A DNA stretch of 64,000 nucleotides from Methanosarcina mazei S-6 (GCF_000970205.1 NZ_CP009512.1:4030001-4094000); one strand, 5' to 3'. Positions 1-8,600 are shown, counted from the first letter of the stretch. Translations and numbers: made by a program. The notes: a model not told the origin generated them from the sequence alone.

Positions 1-261
1 TCATAAACACTTCTTACGGGCCTTTCTTAAAAACGTACTTCTGAAAAAATATAATACCGAAATATAGACTTCTGGATGACCATTTCGAGGTCAGAACTTC
101 TTTTATGTTTCAGGCTGAGCCTGAAGCTTCCTTATTTTCTGACCAAGATTTATATAGTTGTCCGGCTTTGAACCTAATAATTTGCCCGGTTTCATGTATC
201 AGTTATTCCAGTAAGGGAAGATTACCTTCAAGGGATAGAAAAATCCCAAATTGTAAGGAAA

Positions 262-316
262 TTTATATATCCAGTGATAGATAAGGAGTTTAAGGCTTAA
301 TTTATTTGATGGAGAA
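262..316 (+). promoter_or_regulatory. Promoter and ribosome binding site of pcn
   Basis: A TATA-like box (TTTATATAT, 262-270) lies about 55 bp before the pcn start, placing transcription start near 290-297. A GGAGAA Shine-Dalgarno sits at 311-316, six bases before the ATG. The rest of 1-261 is AT-rich and shows no gene; a second TATA-like stretch near 150 has no clear partner. An ATG on the minus strand at positions 4-2 may begin a gene that leaves the window. Confidence 0.5.
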
Positions 317-321
317 GAATC

Positions 322-1059
322 ATGTTCAAGGCAGCAATTAATGCAGAGCTTCTGAAAGACGCAATTGCCTCACTGGCTGTAATTGTAGACGAGGTCAGAT
401 TCAAAATTAAACCCGAAGGTATTTCGGTAAAGGCGGTTGATCCCGCCAACGTTGCAATGGGGATTTTTGAGCTTGGGTCATCAGCTTTTGAGGAATATAG
501 TGCTGATGAGTGTGAAATAGGGATCGATCTGAATAAGATTACCGACCTCCTGGGAATTGCGGACAGGAACGATACAGTACGTATGGAGCTTGATGAAGGT
601 AGCAATAAGCTCCTGATTGATGTTGGAGGATTATCATATACTCTTTCTCTTCTGGACCCTTCAACAATCCGTGCAGAGCCCAGAGTTCCTCAGCTCGAAC
701 TTCCTGCCAAAGTTGTCCTGAACGGTGCAGACCTCAGGCGTGCCGTAAAAGCCGCAGAAAAAATAAGCGACCACATGCTTATGGGAGTCTCTGGCGATAC
801 TTTTTATATGGAAGCAAAGGGCGATACAGATCAGGTCCGCCTGGAAATGGGTAGAGACCAGTTAATCGACCTTAAAGCAGGTGAAGCCTGTTCCCTCTTC
901 TCCCTGGACTACCTTACAGATATAGTAAAACCCACAAACAAGGTAAATGAGGTCACTCTCTCCCTTGGAAGGGATTTCCCCATCCTGATTGATTTCGAGA
1001 TTGCAAACGGTGCGGGCAGAATCTCTTACCTGCTGGCTCCGAGAATCGAATCGGACTAA
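322..1059 (+). CDS. pcn: DNA polymerase sliding clamp (PCNA)
   Basis: The 245-aa product has the length and sequence character of archaeal PCNA. The N-terminus MFKAAINAELLKDAIASL, the central acidic interdomain stretch, and a C-terminal strand ending in YLLAPRI are all typical. PCNA forms a homotrimeric ring round DNA and tethers the replicative polymerases, Fen1 and ligase through PIP-box contacts. The ATG at 322 follows a good ribosome binding site. The gene is followed after 7 nt by priL, so clamp and primase large subunit are probably co-transcribed as a replication operon. Nothing odd was seen in the reading frame. Confidence 0.95.
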   Translation: MFKAAINAELLKDAIASLAVIVDEVRFKIKPEGISVKAVDPANVAMGIFELGSSAFEEYSADECEIGIDLNKITDLLGIADRNDTVRMELDEGSNKLLIDVGGLSYTLSLLDPSTIRAEPRVPQLELPAKVVLNGADLRRAVKAAEKISDHMLMGVSGDTFYMEAKGDTDQVRLEMGRDQLIDLKAGEACSLFSLDYLTDIVKPTNKVNEVTLSLGRDFPILIDFEIANGAGRISYLLAPRIESD

Positions 1060-1066
1060 GGATGAC

Positions 1067-2179
1067 ATGCAGGCAGAAAAACTTGCATATTACCCATTCA
1101 CTTCAGAAGCGTCTGCCTACGTTGGAAACCTGGGAATTTCCTTAGAAAGCCTGCTCAATTCGCGGGCTTACAGGGCTGCAAGAGCCCGTGGAATAGAAAG
1201 GGTAAAAGAAGCTCTTGAAGGAGAAATTAAAAAATCTCCTGTTTCGGGGGAAGCCCAGGTACTTTCAGAACTCCTTTCCTATCCATTTGCCAGGATGCTG
1301 GTCGCCTGCGTGGATGATCAACTCTTTACCCGACGTTATGCTCTGGCAGAAGCAAAGGCTGCTTATACTTTTTTGAGAAACGAAAATCCGGATTTTCTGC
1401 TGGAATTCGGAGATGATTTTGGAATTTCAGCAGATTCTCAGGATTCTTATTTCAGCATGCATTTTACGGACTATATCCGCTTTTCAAATTCCCTTAAAGA
1501 CCCTTCATGGAAACTGACAAACCGCCAGTTGAGAGCAGGCAAAATAAAAATAACAAAAGAAGAGTTTTCAAGGCTTCTTGAAGAAGCGGTCAGGGAAAGG
1601 ATTGAACAATCCTTCCCTGTCCCGGAAATCCCGCCCGAGGTATCCAGTTTCTGTTCACCTTACGCTGCCGAGATAAAGGACAAGTTCGAAGTCCAGAAAA
1701 AGAAATTCGGATCTACGGATTTCGGAGCTGTCAAACCGGAACTATTCCCCCCCTGCATTGCCTATGCGCTTGCTAACGTTCAGGGAGGAGTGAATCTTGC
1801 TCACTCGATGCGTTTTGCAATGACATCCTTCCTTCTCAATGTGGGAATGTCAGTAGATGAAATCCTGAACCTTTTCAATATCTCACCGGATTTTAATGCA
1901 GAAAAAACCCTCTACCAGATAGAGCATATCGCAGGTGCTACAGGAAATACTTACAAACCACCTGCCTGCGACACCATGAGGACGTATGGGAACTGCGTAG
2001 GAAAAGACAGGCTCTGCGAGAAAATAAGCCATCCTCTTGGATATTACGAGAAAAAAGTATTCATAAAAAATAAAGAAGGAGAAGAGGCACAGGGAAAAGA
2101 ACAGGGAAAGGAGAAGGATGATGGGAAGGAAAAGGAAAACGGGAAGGAAAGTGAAGTGAAAAAGAAGAAAGAGAAGTGA
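1067..2179 (+). CDS. priL: DNA primase large subunit PriL
   Basis: The 370-aa product matches archaeal PriL, the regulatory partner of the catalytic PriS subunit in RNA primer synthesis. Four cysteines are placed as expected for the C-terminal 4Fe-4S cluster: about C230 (in PPCIAY), C301, C310 and C317. The in-frame ORF extends upstream into pcn, but the ATG at 1067 is preferred: it lies 7 nt after the pcn stop behind a GGATGAC-type ribosome site and gives the conserved start MQAEKLAYYP. The C-terminus carries a Lys/Glu/Gly-rich tail of about 35 residues that looks like low-complexity growth and is partly encoded by a short tandem repeat. PriS is not in the window. Confidence 0.9.
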   Translation: MQAEKLAYYPFTSEASAYVGNLGISLESLLNSRAYRAARARGIERVKEALEGEIKKSPVSGEAQVLSELLSYPFARMLVACVDDQLFTRRYALAEAKAAYTFLRNENPDFLLEFGDDFGISADSQDSYFSMHFTDYIRFSNSLKDPSWKLTNRQLRAGKIKITKEEFSRLLEEAVRERIEQSFPVPEIPPEVSSFCSPYAAEIKDKFEVQKKKFGSTDFGAVKPELFPPCIAYALANVQGGVNLAHSMRFAMTSFLLNVGMSVDEILNLFNISPDFNAEKTLYQIEHIAGATGNTYKPPACDTMRTYGNCVGKDRLCEKISHPLGYYEKKVFIKNKEGEEAQGKEQGKEKDDGKEKENGKESEVKKKKEK

Positions 2180-2208
2180 AAAAGAAGAAAGAGAAGTGAA
2201 AAAAGAAG
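2153..2208 (+). repeat. 20-bp A/G-rich tandem duplication across the priL stop
   Basis: A 20-bp unit beginning GAAGTGAAAAAG is present twice (2153-2172 and 2173-2192), followed by a partial third copy. It overlaps the end of priL. Twenty is not a multiple of three, so each copy is read in a different frame, and the stop falls at the start of the next copy. Confidence 0.7.
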
Positions 2209-2268
2209 TAACAGCAAATGAATAATGTAAAACTAAATTGAAAGTCGGGACTGCCAGCCATCAATTGT

Positions 2269-2733
2269 TCATAAAAACTGCCTGACAAACTCCTCTGGCA
2301 TTAAAGTACGTTTTGAGGTTTCTTCAACCGATAACCCTTCACTCAAAAGTCTTTTTACCACACTTTCCATTGGTTCGCCAACTTCAATAATGTGCATATC
2401 AGGATCGTAAAATCTGATTACACGCTGTCCCCAGGGCTGTTCTTTTAATTCATGTACATATTCAATGGAATTCATTTCTTTCAGCTTTTTAAGAAAACTA
2501 TCTAAATCCTCTTCTTCAAAATACAATTCGGAATTATTTGATTTTTGAATAATATCATTTCTGTTTATGCCTGTTAATTCTGAAAAGTGTGGTTTTAGAT
2601 GAATTGCAAAACCACTCTCAAACGATACATTTTCGCCAAAATCGTACTGTACTTTCTGGTTGAGAACTTTTTCGTAAAAGTTTCTGGAAATTTCCATATT
2701 GTTGACAACAAAAAGTGGGCATATAAATTTCAT
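2269..2733 (-). CDS. VOC-family (glyoxalase/bleomycin-resistance fold) protein
   Basis: The 154-aa protein starts MKFICPLFVVNNMEISRNFYEKVL, the usual first beta-strand and helix of a VOC (vicinal oxygen chelate) module. It later has a strand with FYDPDMHIIEVGEPM, typical of the last metal-ligand strand of glyoxalase-like proteins. A C-terminal stretch of about 30 residues (VVKRLLSEGLSVEETSKR) resembles a small helical extension. Substrate cannot be told from the sequence; candidates are glyoxalase-like lyases or drug-binding resistance proteins. The start has a good AGAGGT ribosome site. It stands alone, convergent with priL. Confidence 0.75.
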   Translation of the reverse strand: MKFICPLFVVNNMEISRNFYEKVLNQKVQYDFGENVSFESGFAIHLKPHFSELTGINRNDIIQKSNNSELYFEEEDLDSFLKKLKEMNSIEYVHELKEQPWGQRVIRFYDPDMHIIEVGEPMESVVKRLLSEGLSVEETSKRTLMPEEFVRQFL

Positions 2734-2877
2734 ATTATTACCTCTTTTTTATAAATGAATATAATCGGATGTAATCTATCTTTTTCCAGGGATATTCAGA
2801 TTAAATAGTAGTAAATAAATTCAATAGTAATCCAAATACCCTCTCCGATATATTCATTATATTCAAAAAATAATATC

Positions 2878-2935
2878 TGTATTTATTACAACTGTATTTA
2901 TTACAACTGTATTTATTACAACTGTATTTATTACT
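2878..2935. repeat. 15-bp tandem repeat, 3.9 copies
   Basis: The unit TGTATTTATTACAAC is repeated exactly at 2878, 2893 and 2908, followed by a 13-bp fourth copy. It lies in the gene-free stretch 2734-3119. No ORF or RNA gene was seen there apart from this repeat and the next one. Confidence 0.9.
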
Positions 2936-3067
2936 TTCAGCCTTGCTAACTGAAAGTGTTTTCTATAGAAATTGCTTTAAAGTTTAAGTAAGAAAGCTCT
3001 AAAAAACAAAATAAAAGGTATTTAAAGAAAAAGATTTGAAGAGGAAATTTAAAAAAGGTTTTTTTAC

Positions 3068-3124
3068 TTTTTTCCTTCATTTTACCTTTTTTCCTTCATT
3101 TTACCTTTTTTCTTTCACTTTACC
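3068..3124. repeat. 19-bp pyrimidine-rich tandem repeat, 3 copies
   Basis: Three copies of a 19-bp unit (TTTTTTCCTTCATTTTACC) lie at 3068-3086, 3087-3105 and 3106-3124. The third copy is slightly diverged and contains the stop codon of the cbiA gene on the minus strand, so the repeat has grown up to the gene boundary. On the minus strand it reads as a purine-rich tail that could form the 3' end of the transcript. Confidence 0.85.
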
Positions 3125-4439
3125 TTTTTCTGTATTCCCTGCATTTTTGCACGAATTTATCTACAGGGAAGCTGGCAGGATGAGAATGCATATACCCCGC
3201 AAGGGTATTGTGCTCTATAAGACCGTCAAAGCCGTCCTGTATACCTTTCCCGCGGATCATTTCATATGCGAATTTTGCATCCCTGTCGCACTCCGTAATG
3301 GAGTAATGGAACTCATGGCCCCTGATATTGCGCGAAGAGAAATTTTTGTCAAGAGGTCGGGCTTCGGTATATCCGAGAGCTTTCAGCCGGTTTGTCATGC
3401 GAGTATTTGCGGGCACGACATCAGCCAGTTTATAAAAGCGGTCATCGACCTCGTAGGTCCCGCAGAGATAGAGCAAGCCACCGCATTCTGCATAGATAGG
3501 CAAACCATCAGCTGCAAGCCCTTTTAATTTCTGTGTAGTCTCCGAATTCTCGAGAGTTTCTGCGTAAAGCTCTGGATAGCCTCCCCCGAGATAAATTCCA
3601 TCAACATCCGGGACTTCCCCTGTCATAGGGCTAAAAAATACAACTTCTCCGCCGTTATCTCTAAATGCGTCAAACATATCACGGTAGTAGAAACAGAAAG
3701 CAGGGTCCCAGGCAACTCCGATCTTTAGATCCGTATCCAGACTCTGGACTACTTCGGCTTCAGAAACAGAACAGGGTTCAGCAAGTTCAAGAACTGCATC
3801 CAGGTCAACGTTTTCTTCAATAAATGCTGCCATTTCTGCGGTATTGTAGTCCTTTTCGTGTGCCATATAAAGCCCAAGGTGCCTTGAAGGGACTTCAATA
3901 TCCTTTCTTCTGGGAATTGTTCCGATAATCGGAATGTTGCCAGGAAGCGAATTTTTTACAAGTTCGGCATGGCGGGGGCTTCCTACCTGGTTCAGGATGA
4001 CACCTGCAACCCGGACTTCTGGATCGAACTCGGAATAACCTTTCAGAAGGGCTGCGGCACTTCTGGACATACCATGGACATTGATTACCAGTATGACAGG
4101 TATGTCCAGAGTCTTTGCTACGTGAGCTGAGCTCGCAACTTCCGTAGAATCAATTCCGTCAAAAAGACCCATAACCCCTTCAACGACAGCAATATCAGCG
4201 TCTGCAGATGTGCGGGCAACTGTCTGCCTGACACCTTCCGTGCCCATCAGGTAAGTATCCAGGTTTCGGGAGGGGCGCCCGCAAATGGCAGTGTGATGGG
4301 AAGGGTCAATGTAATCAGGGCCTACTTTATAGGGCTGGACTTTTAACTGCCTGTGCTTGAGGGCAGCCATAATACCCATTGAGACTGTTGTTTTTCCAAC
4401 ACCGCTATGGGTTCCTGCAATAAGTATTCCTTTTGTCAT
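3120..4439 (-). CDS. cbiA: Cobyrinate a,c-diamide synthase (CbiA family)
   Basis: The 439-aa protein has the two-domain CobB/CbiA build. An N-terminal P-loop dethiobiotin-synthetase-like domain (GTHSGVGKTT, residues 9-18) is followed by a class I glutamine amidotransferase domain with nucleophile Cys in ECGGLLYL (about residue 318) and a His in GHEFHYS. Such enzymes amidate carboxylates of a corrinoid or nickel-sirohydrochlorin using ATP and glutamine. YKVGPDYIDPSHHTA is typical of the cobalamin enzyme. The related coenzyme F430 enzyme CfbB remains possible, because Methanosarcina carries both. The start is the ATG at 4439 (MTKGILIAG); an in-frame extension of 19 residues upstream lacks family similarity. 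No strong ribosome site is present, so the transcript may be nearly leaderless. Confidence 0.8.
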   Translation of the reverse strand: MTKGILIAGTHSGVGKTTVSMGIMAALKHRQLKVQPYKVGPDYIDPSHHTAICGRPSRNLDTYLMGTEGVRQTVARTSADADIAVVEGVMGLFDGIDSTEVASSAHVAKTLDIPVILVINVHGMSRSAAALLKGYSEFDPEVRVAGVILNQVGSPRHAELVKNSLPGNIPIIGTIPRRKDIEVPSRHLGLYMAHEKDYNTAEMAAFIEENVDLDAVLELAEPCSVSEAEVVQSLDTDLKIGVAWDPAFCFYYRDMFDAFRDNGGEVVFFSPMTGEVPDVDGIYLGGGYPELYAETLENSETTQKLKGLAADGLPIYAECGGLLYLCGTYEVDDRFYKLADVVPANTRMTNRLKALGYTEARPLDKNFSSRNIRGHEFHYSITECDRDAKFAYEMIRGKGIQDGFDGLIEHNTLAGYMHSHPASFPVDKFVQKCREYRKR

Positions 4440-4813
4440 TTGGTTACTATTGTACAGATTAATATATATCAATTCGGCTGTTAAGGAGAACAGCAACCGT
4501 TTACCGAAAAGACAAATATTAAGGAGTAAACCTGGAAAAGCAAACTTAAAAAACAGAGAGAATAGAACCAGAATTCACAATTTTTAGTTTCAATGTTTTA
4601 TTTCAATGTTTTTTGATTCAACATTTTTTCTGCGAATTTCGAAATAACATGCGTTATTGATTTATATTAGCTGTAATCAGGTATTATAGTAAGTGGAACA
4701 TATCGCTACCAGATATTCTTTTAGTTACAGAGCTTTTAATTACTCCGGTTAAACGGACCATAACTCTACCAGAAAATATTATTATCTCTATAATATAAAT
4801 ACGTCAGGGAAAT
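4440..4813. promoter_or_regulatory. Divergent cbiA / moaA intergenic region
   Basis: This 374-bp AT-rich region separates the divergent cbiA and moaA genes. A TATA-like stretch at about 4790-4800 and an AGGGA ribosome site just before 4814 serve moaA. Two similar segments containing CTACCAGA followed by an A/T run (near 4707 and 4766) lie upstream of moaA and could be a repeated operator, possibly for a molybdate or pterin signal. That is only a guess. No gene was seen. Confidence 0.35.
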
Positions 4814-5833
4814 ATGAAGGACAACAATTCAGGGAAAAATTCCCTGTTTCGGGAAGAAAACGAAGAAGAAGTCCTGGTTGACCCTTACGGGCGCAAAGTA
4901 ACCGGGCTCAGGATATCGATTACTGACAGGTGTAACCTTTCCTGTATGTACTGCCATAACGAAGGAGCAGAATGCTGTACCTGCGGTCCTGTAGGGAATG
5001 AAATGAGTCCGGAACTGATTTGCAGCATAATCAGAGAAGCAGCAAAATTTGGAGTCCGTAAAGTAAAATTTTCAGGAGGAGAACCTCTTTTCAGAAAGGA
5101 TTTTGAAGATATCCTTGCCTGCCTGCCTCCTCTGAAAGAGGTTTCGGCAACCACTAACGGCATCCTGCTTGAAAAACGTGCAAAAACCCTGAAAGCTGCC
5201 GGACTCGACAGGATAAACGTAAGCCTGGACTCTCTTGACCCCGAAAAATACAGGAAGATTACCGGAGCCCCTCCGGGAACCCTTGAGAAGGTCATCAGAG
5301 GTATCAACAGCGCAGTTGAAGCAGGGTTAACTCCGGTAAAACTGAATATGGTACTCCTGAAGGGCATAAACGAGAACGAAATCGATGAAATGATGGATTT
5401 CATCCGCCCTTATAAAGGAAAAGTCATCCTGCAGCTTATTGAGCTCATGAATATAGACCCTGAGCTTTCAAAGTACACTATCGACTCAAAAACCCTTGAA
5501 AAAAGCCTCGAAGAAAGAGCAAGCGAAGTCAGGGTCCGGCACCTGCACCACAGAAAAAAATACATGATCGATGGAGTTGAGGTGGAATTCGTGCGCCCGA
5601 TGGATAATTCTGAGTTCTGCGCCCACTGCAGCAGGCTTAGAGTCACAGCCGATGGGAAACTCAGGCCCTGCCTGCTTGTGCACGATAATCTTGTTGATAT
5701 AGGAGGAGCAAATAGTCCTGAAGAGATAGAAAAACTGCTCAGGCTTGCAGTAAGCCGGAGAAAGCCTTATTATACTCCAATCATGAAAATTGAGAAATTA
5801 AAGAAAAAGAGTAACTATTCAGGTTATAGTTAA
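4814..5833 (+). CDS. moaA: GTP 3',8-cyclase MoaA (molybdopterin biosynthesis)
   Basis: The 339-aa radical SAM protein has the N-terminal cluster motif C40-x3-C44-x2-C47 (in DRCNLSCMYCHNEG). It also has a second C-terminal cluster motif C269-x2-C272-x13-C286, which together define MoaA. The enzyme converts GTP to 3',8-cyclo-GTP, the first step to the molybdenum or tungsten pterin cofactor needed by formylmethanofuran dehydrogenase. The last residues (SNYSGYS) are not native. An IS66 element begins at 5811, inside the final codons. Restoring the empty site gives an ending of KKKKE. The catalytic part is complete, so the gene is probably still active. In bacteria the MoaA C-terminus ends in Gly-Gly; this protein lacks that even in the restored form. 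Confidence 0.9.
   Translation: MKDNNSGKNSLFREENEEEVLVDPYGRKVTGLRISITDRCNLSCMYCHNEGAECCTCGPVGNEMSPELICSIIREAAKFGVRKVKFSGGEPLFRKDFEDILACLPPLKEVSATTNGILLEKRAKTLKAAGLDRINVSLDSLDPEKYRKITGAPPGTLEKVIRGINSAVEAGLTPVKLNMVLLKGINENEIDEMMDFIRPYKGKVILQLIELMNIDPELSKYTIDSKTLEKSLEERASEVRVRHLHHRKKYMIDGVEVEFVRPMDNSEFCAHCSRLRVTADGKLRPCLLVHDNLVDIGGANSPEEIEKLLRLAVSRRKPYYTPIMKIEKLKKKSNYSGYS
5803..5810. repeat. IS66 target-site duplication (left copy; right copy 7345-7352)
   Basis: The octamer GAAAAAGA stands immediately outside the left terminal repeat (5803-5810) and again immediately outside the right terminal repeat (7345-7352). Eight base pairs is the usual target duplication of IS66-family elements. The identity of the two copies suggests a recent insertion. 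Confidence 0.9.
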
Positions 5834-7344
5834 CGGCGCTCCCTTGAGCGCCGCTATAATACCCTCCAAAACAAGTAATCCGTTCTTTCTAATTGTAGAG
5901 ATGTAAGCTCTCATTCTGCAGAAAGCTTGCGCTCCTTGTGTTGTTCTGAAAGTTCCTGATATCTTTTGCTGTAGTTTCATCATCCTGATATCTCTTTCTG
6001 CCTGATTATTCTCAAACGGAACTTTCAAATCTTTCAGGAATCTCAGGATCTTTTCTTTGTGTTCTATAAACCTATCCAACAGATTCCTTGCTTTTGTCTT
6101 TGGATTCTTTCCACGTTTTCCTTGTTTTTCAGGATTTAGAGATTGTGGATTTTCCTCAATCCCTTTCATGATTATAGCATCAAACCTTTCTTCCAATGCT
6201 TTAATTTGCTCAAAGTCCAGTTCTTTGACTTGCTCCTTACATTCATCAGTATACTTTTTCATCTCAGTGAGTAATTTATTCATTTCTTTAGCCCACTGCT
6301 GTTTATAGTTCTCTTCAATTCCAGTAAGTTCTCTCTGTAAATGAGCATTACAGAGAGCATGATCACAGTCATAAACGTTGTAAGGTTTCCATCCGTCGTG
6401 AACTGCTACTCCCTTAAACTCCGGAAGAATTCCCATAGCGTCTATTGCTTCTGCTCCTCTTTTTGAGTGAGGTAAATAACAGGTGTATTTGTCATTAGAA
6501 GCTACATGAAGCCAGTGTCTTTTTCCTTCGATTTTCATACCAGTTTCATCAAAATGGACAACATAAGAAGTCATTAATTTCTCTCGAATAATGTTTTCAA
6601 AACACTCTAAATTCTGGAAACATTCTTTTTCTGCTCTAATTATCGTAGCAGGACAGATTTTTATTCCCATAATATCCTCAAAAAACTCAGAAATTCTTTC
6701 ATAGGGGATAAAATGGTGATTTTTACAGTAAATAGCTGAAGCTAAAATATTTGGACCATACTGAACTGGATATTTTACTGATTCAGGAAAAACAGCTTTA
6801 TTTATTCTTCCACAGTGAGGACAGGTCTTAATCTGGCTTTTGTGTTCTGTAACAATCAGGTTTACAGGAGGAATATCAAAGACCTGTCTTTTCTCATAGG
6901 CTTCAACTTCAACATTCTCAAGAGTATGGCCACATTCTTTGCAGCAACTCAAAGAATGTTCTATTACCTACTCAGGATCATCAACCATTTCAAGAGTTGT
7001 TCCAGGATGACCATCTTGACCTCCAGGTTTCTTTCCGCTCTTTTTACGGAGACTCTTGGGATTAGGTTTCTCCTTGACAAAAAAATCAGTAGAAGGAGGG
7101 CGACTGCTGTTACGACTGTTTTGGTTTAAACGAGATTCTAAGGCTATCAACCTTTCAGTAAGTTCTTTAATTTGAGTTTCAAGACTCACAATGTAAGCAA
7201 TGACTTCAGGGTTTGAAGCACACAAAGCAAGAATCTCTTCACGTGTAAGCATGATAACGAAACAAAATAGGATTCAATTTATATCCAATTTTTCCTCGAA
7301 AAGAGGAAAAATTGTAGCCTTTAAAAGGCTGCCTGAATAGTTAC
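5811..7344 (-). mobile_element. Complete IS66-family insertion sequence, 1534 bp
   Basis: The ends are perfect 13-bp inverted repeats: GTAACTATTCAGG at 5811-5823 and its complement at 7332-7344. They are flanked by identical 8-bp target duplications. The element carries a single transposase reading frame on the minus strand, interrupted by one in-frame TAG. There is no separate TnpA/TnpB pair, so it is of the single-transposase IS66 type (ISBst12-like organisation). Hairpin-forming sequences lie inside both ends: GGCGCTC/GAGCGCC near 5835-5852, and two palindromes between 7290 and 7330. The element sits in the 3' end of moaA and replaces its last two codons. Confidence 0.93.
5819..7252 (-). 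CDS. IS66-family transposase with one in-frame TAG (possible pyrrolysine codon)
   Basis: From ATG 7252 to TGA 5819 there are 477 codons in one frame, with a single TAG at codon 95 (6970-6968). The first 94 residues hold a leucine-rich helical N-terminus and the RPPSTD...KPGGQDGHPG linker typical of IS66 TnpC. After the TAG come VIEHSLSCCKECGH and a CxxC...CPHCG zinc ribbon. The catalytic triad is at about D235 (FDETGMK), D286 (VHDGWKP) and E419 (NQAERDIR), with the usual C-terminal GAQAFCRMRAYIST block. All catalytic parts lie after the TAG, so the product works only if the TAG is read through (as pyrrolysine in this genus) or if translation restarts. The known alternative is a CAG/AAG-to-TAG nonsense mutation. 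The TTG at 6952 is a weak internal start candidate. Confidence 0.88.
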
Positions 7345-7429
7345 GAAAAAGAAAGAATAAATAAAAGGATCAAAGAAAAAAAGAATTAAAGAAAGAAGAA
7401 AAGAGAAAAAATATTCAAGGAGAGATAAA

Positions 7430-7591
7430 ATGAAAATCGAACTTCTGGTAGACGGCAGAAAAATTCCGATGAATGAATTTGTCCAGACAATAGTGGGCAA
7501 CGTTATAAAAGCAATGGTAGAGACTCTTCACACAATCGACGGCAATTGGAAGGAAATTTCAATACACATAGAGCAGGATGAAGCAAAATAA
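7430..7591 (+). CDS. Small conserved-looking hypothetical protein, 53 aa
   Basis: An ATG at 7430 follows a good ribosome site (AAGGAGAG, about 7 nt upstream) and opens a 53-codon frame beginning MKIELLVDGRKIPMNEFVQ and ending IHIEQDEAK. The composition (alternating hydrophobic and charged residues, a beta-strand, then an amphipathic helix with FVQTIVGNVIKAMVETL, then a final strand) looks like a folded small protein. No family is recognised. Before the insertion event the gene lay directly downstream of moaA in the same direction, about 85 bp after the restored stop, so it may have been co-transcribed with moaA. It is now separated from moaA by the insertion sequence. Confidence 0.65.
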   Translation: MKIELLVDGRKIPMNEFVQTIVGNVIKAMVETLHTIDGNWKEISIHIEQDEAK

Positions 7592-7689
7592 GAAAAAAGA
7601 AAAGTTATTTAAAAGTATTTTTGAAGTAAAAAGAAAAACATTACTTGTTCAGTACAATTCTGTTCTCTTTTTTATCTGACATGTATATT

Positions 7690-7795
7690 TTGCCTGAATT
7701 ATCGAGCTCCACATATATGTTTTATCTGAATTATGGGGCAGTTCCACAGGTATATTCTACCATATCCTGTCTGAATTATGGAGCAGTTAACTGCT
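7690..7795. repeat. Degenerate repeats around CTGAATTAT, 3 copies
   Basis: Three imperfect copies of a motif reading CTGAATTAT(C/G)(G)GAGC(A)GTT occur near 7693, 7727 and 7771 in the 205-bp gap between the 53-aa gene and surE. They differ in spacing and sequence, so they are old. Nothing else was seen in the gap. Confidence 0.5.
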
Positions 7796-7796
7796 G

Positions 7797-8600
7797 TCAG
7801 AGATATCTTTCGATTTCAGAAAAATCAATCCTTGCCGTCGAGTCCAGGGAGATGGGGGTTATTGAGACATGCCCTTTCTGCATGATGGCGTGCACATCAG
7901 TCCCTTCCTCTTCTTCCCGTATAAGGTCTCCTGCAATCCAGTAATAGGGCCTTCCCCTTGGGTCACGCCTCTCTTCGACATCGGTTTTAAAGATCTTCCT
8001 CGCAAGGCGGGTAATCTCTATAGGAGTATCTTCTTCCGCATGGAAGGGAATATTGATATTCAGCAGATCAACATTTTCCGGCATTCCCCTCTTCAGCACA
8101 TTGCGGGCAATCCTGTTAACGACCTTTATCCCGGCTTCGAAGCGTTCCCTCTGATAGTCCCTGGGATCATCGAATTTCTGCCCTTCATCAAGAACCTGCA
8201 TTGAGGCAGCAATTGCAGGAACGCCATAGCTTGCAGCTTCAAGGGCTCCTCCAATTGTTCCCGAAGTGGTGATAGTATCCGTGCTTATATTTTCTCCAAT
8301 ATTGAAACCCGATAATACCAGGTCAGGCATTGCCTTCAGGATAGTAAAAACGCCGAGAATAACAGAGTCCGTAGGAGTGCCTCCCACAGCATAGGCAGGT
8401 ATGCCTCCGACGTCTGTTTTTGTGATCCTGAGAGGCTCAAAGATAGAAATAGAGCGTCCTACTCCGCTCTGCTGGACGGCAGGAGCCGAAATTGTAACTT
8501 CCCCGAGGTCAGAAACGCTGTCAAAAGCGGCTTTCAGGCCTGTCGAATAAACACCATCATCATTTGTAACAAGAATTTTTGGGACCATCAGCTTTCCCAT
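7797..8600 (-). CDS. surE: 5'/3'-nucleotidase SurE
   Basis: The 267-aa product carries the SurE signature: ILVTNDDGVYSTGL near the N-terminus (the metal-binding Asp-Asp pair), and GTPTDSV and LVLSGFNIGEN in the middle. SurE is a metal-dependent survival phosphatase that removes phosphate from nucleoside monophosphates. The C-terminal HVSITPISLDSTARIDF is also typical. The frame offers ATG at 8600 (MGKLMVPK) and ATG at 8588 (MVPK). The second is preceded by GGGAAAG at a plausible distance and may be the true start. The gene is monocistronic, convergent with the 53-aa gene. Confidence 0.92.
   Translation of the reverse strand: MGKLMVPKILVTNDDGVYSTGLKAAFDSVSDLGEVTISAPAVQQSGVGRSISIFEPLRITKTDVGGIPAYAVGGTPTDSVILGVFTILKAMPDLVLSGFNIGENISTDTITTSGTIGGALEAASYGVPAIAASMQVLDEGQKFDDPRDYQRERFEAGIKVVNRIARNVLKRGMPENVDLLNINIPFHAEEDTPIEITRLARKIFKTDVEERRDPRGRPYYWIAGDLIREEEEGTDVHAIMQKGHVSITPISLDSTARIDFSEIERYL

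Noticed and set aside
989-1066. N-terminal extension of PriL overlapping pcn
   Set aside because: It is only the antisense-like overlap of another frame of pcn. The ATG at 1067 has the ribosome site and the family start.
4700-4800. ModE-like molybdate operator before moaA
   Set aside because: The similarity is limited to a few bases and lacks the inverted-repeat spacing.
6950-6952. TTG as the real start of a separate, shorter transposase
   Set aside because: No ribosome site before it, and the 94 codons upstream belong to the same protein family in the same frame.
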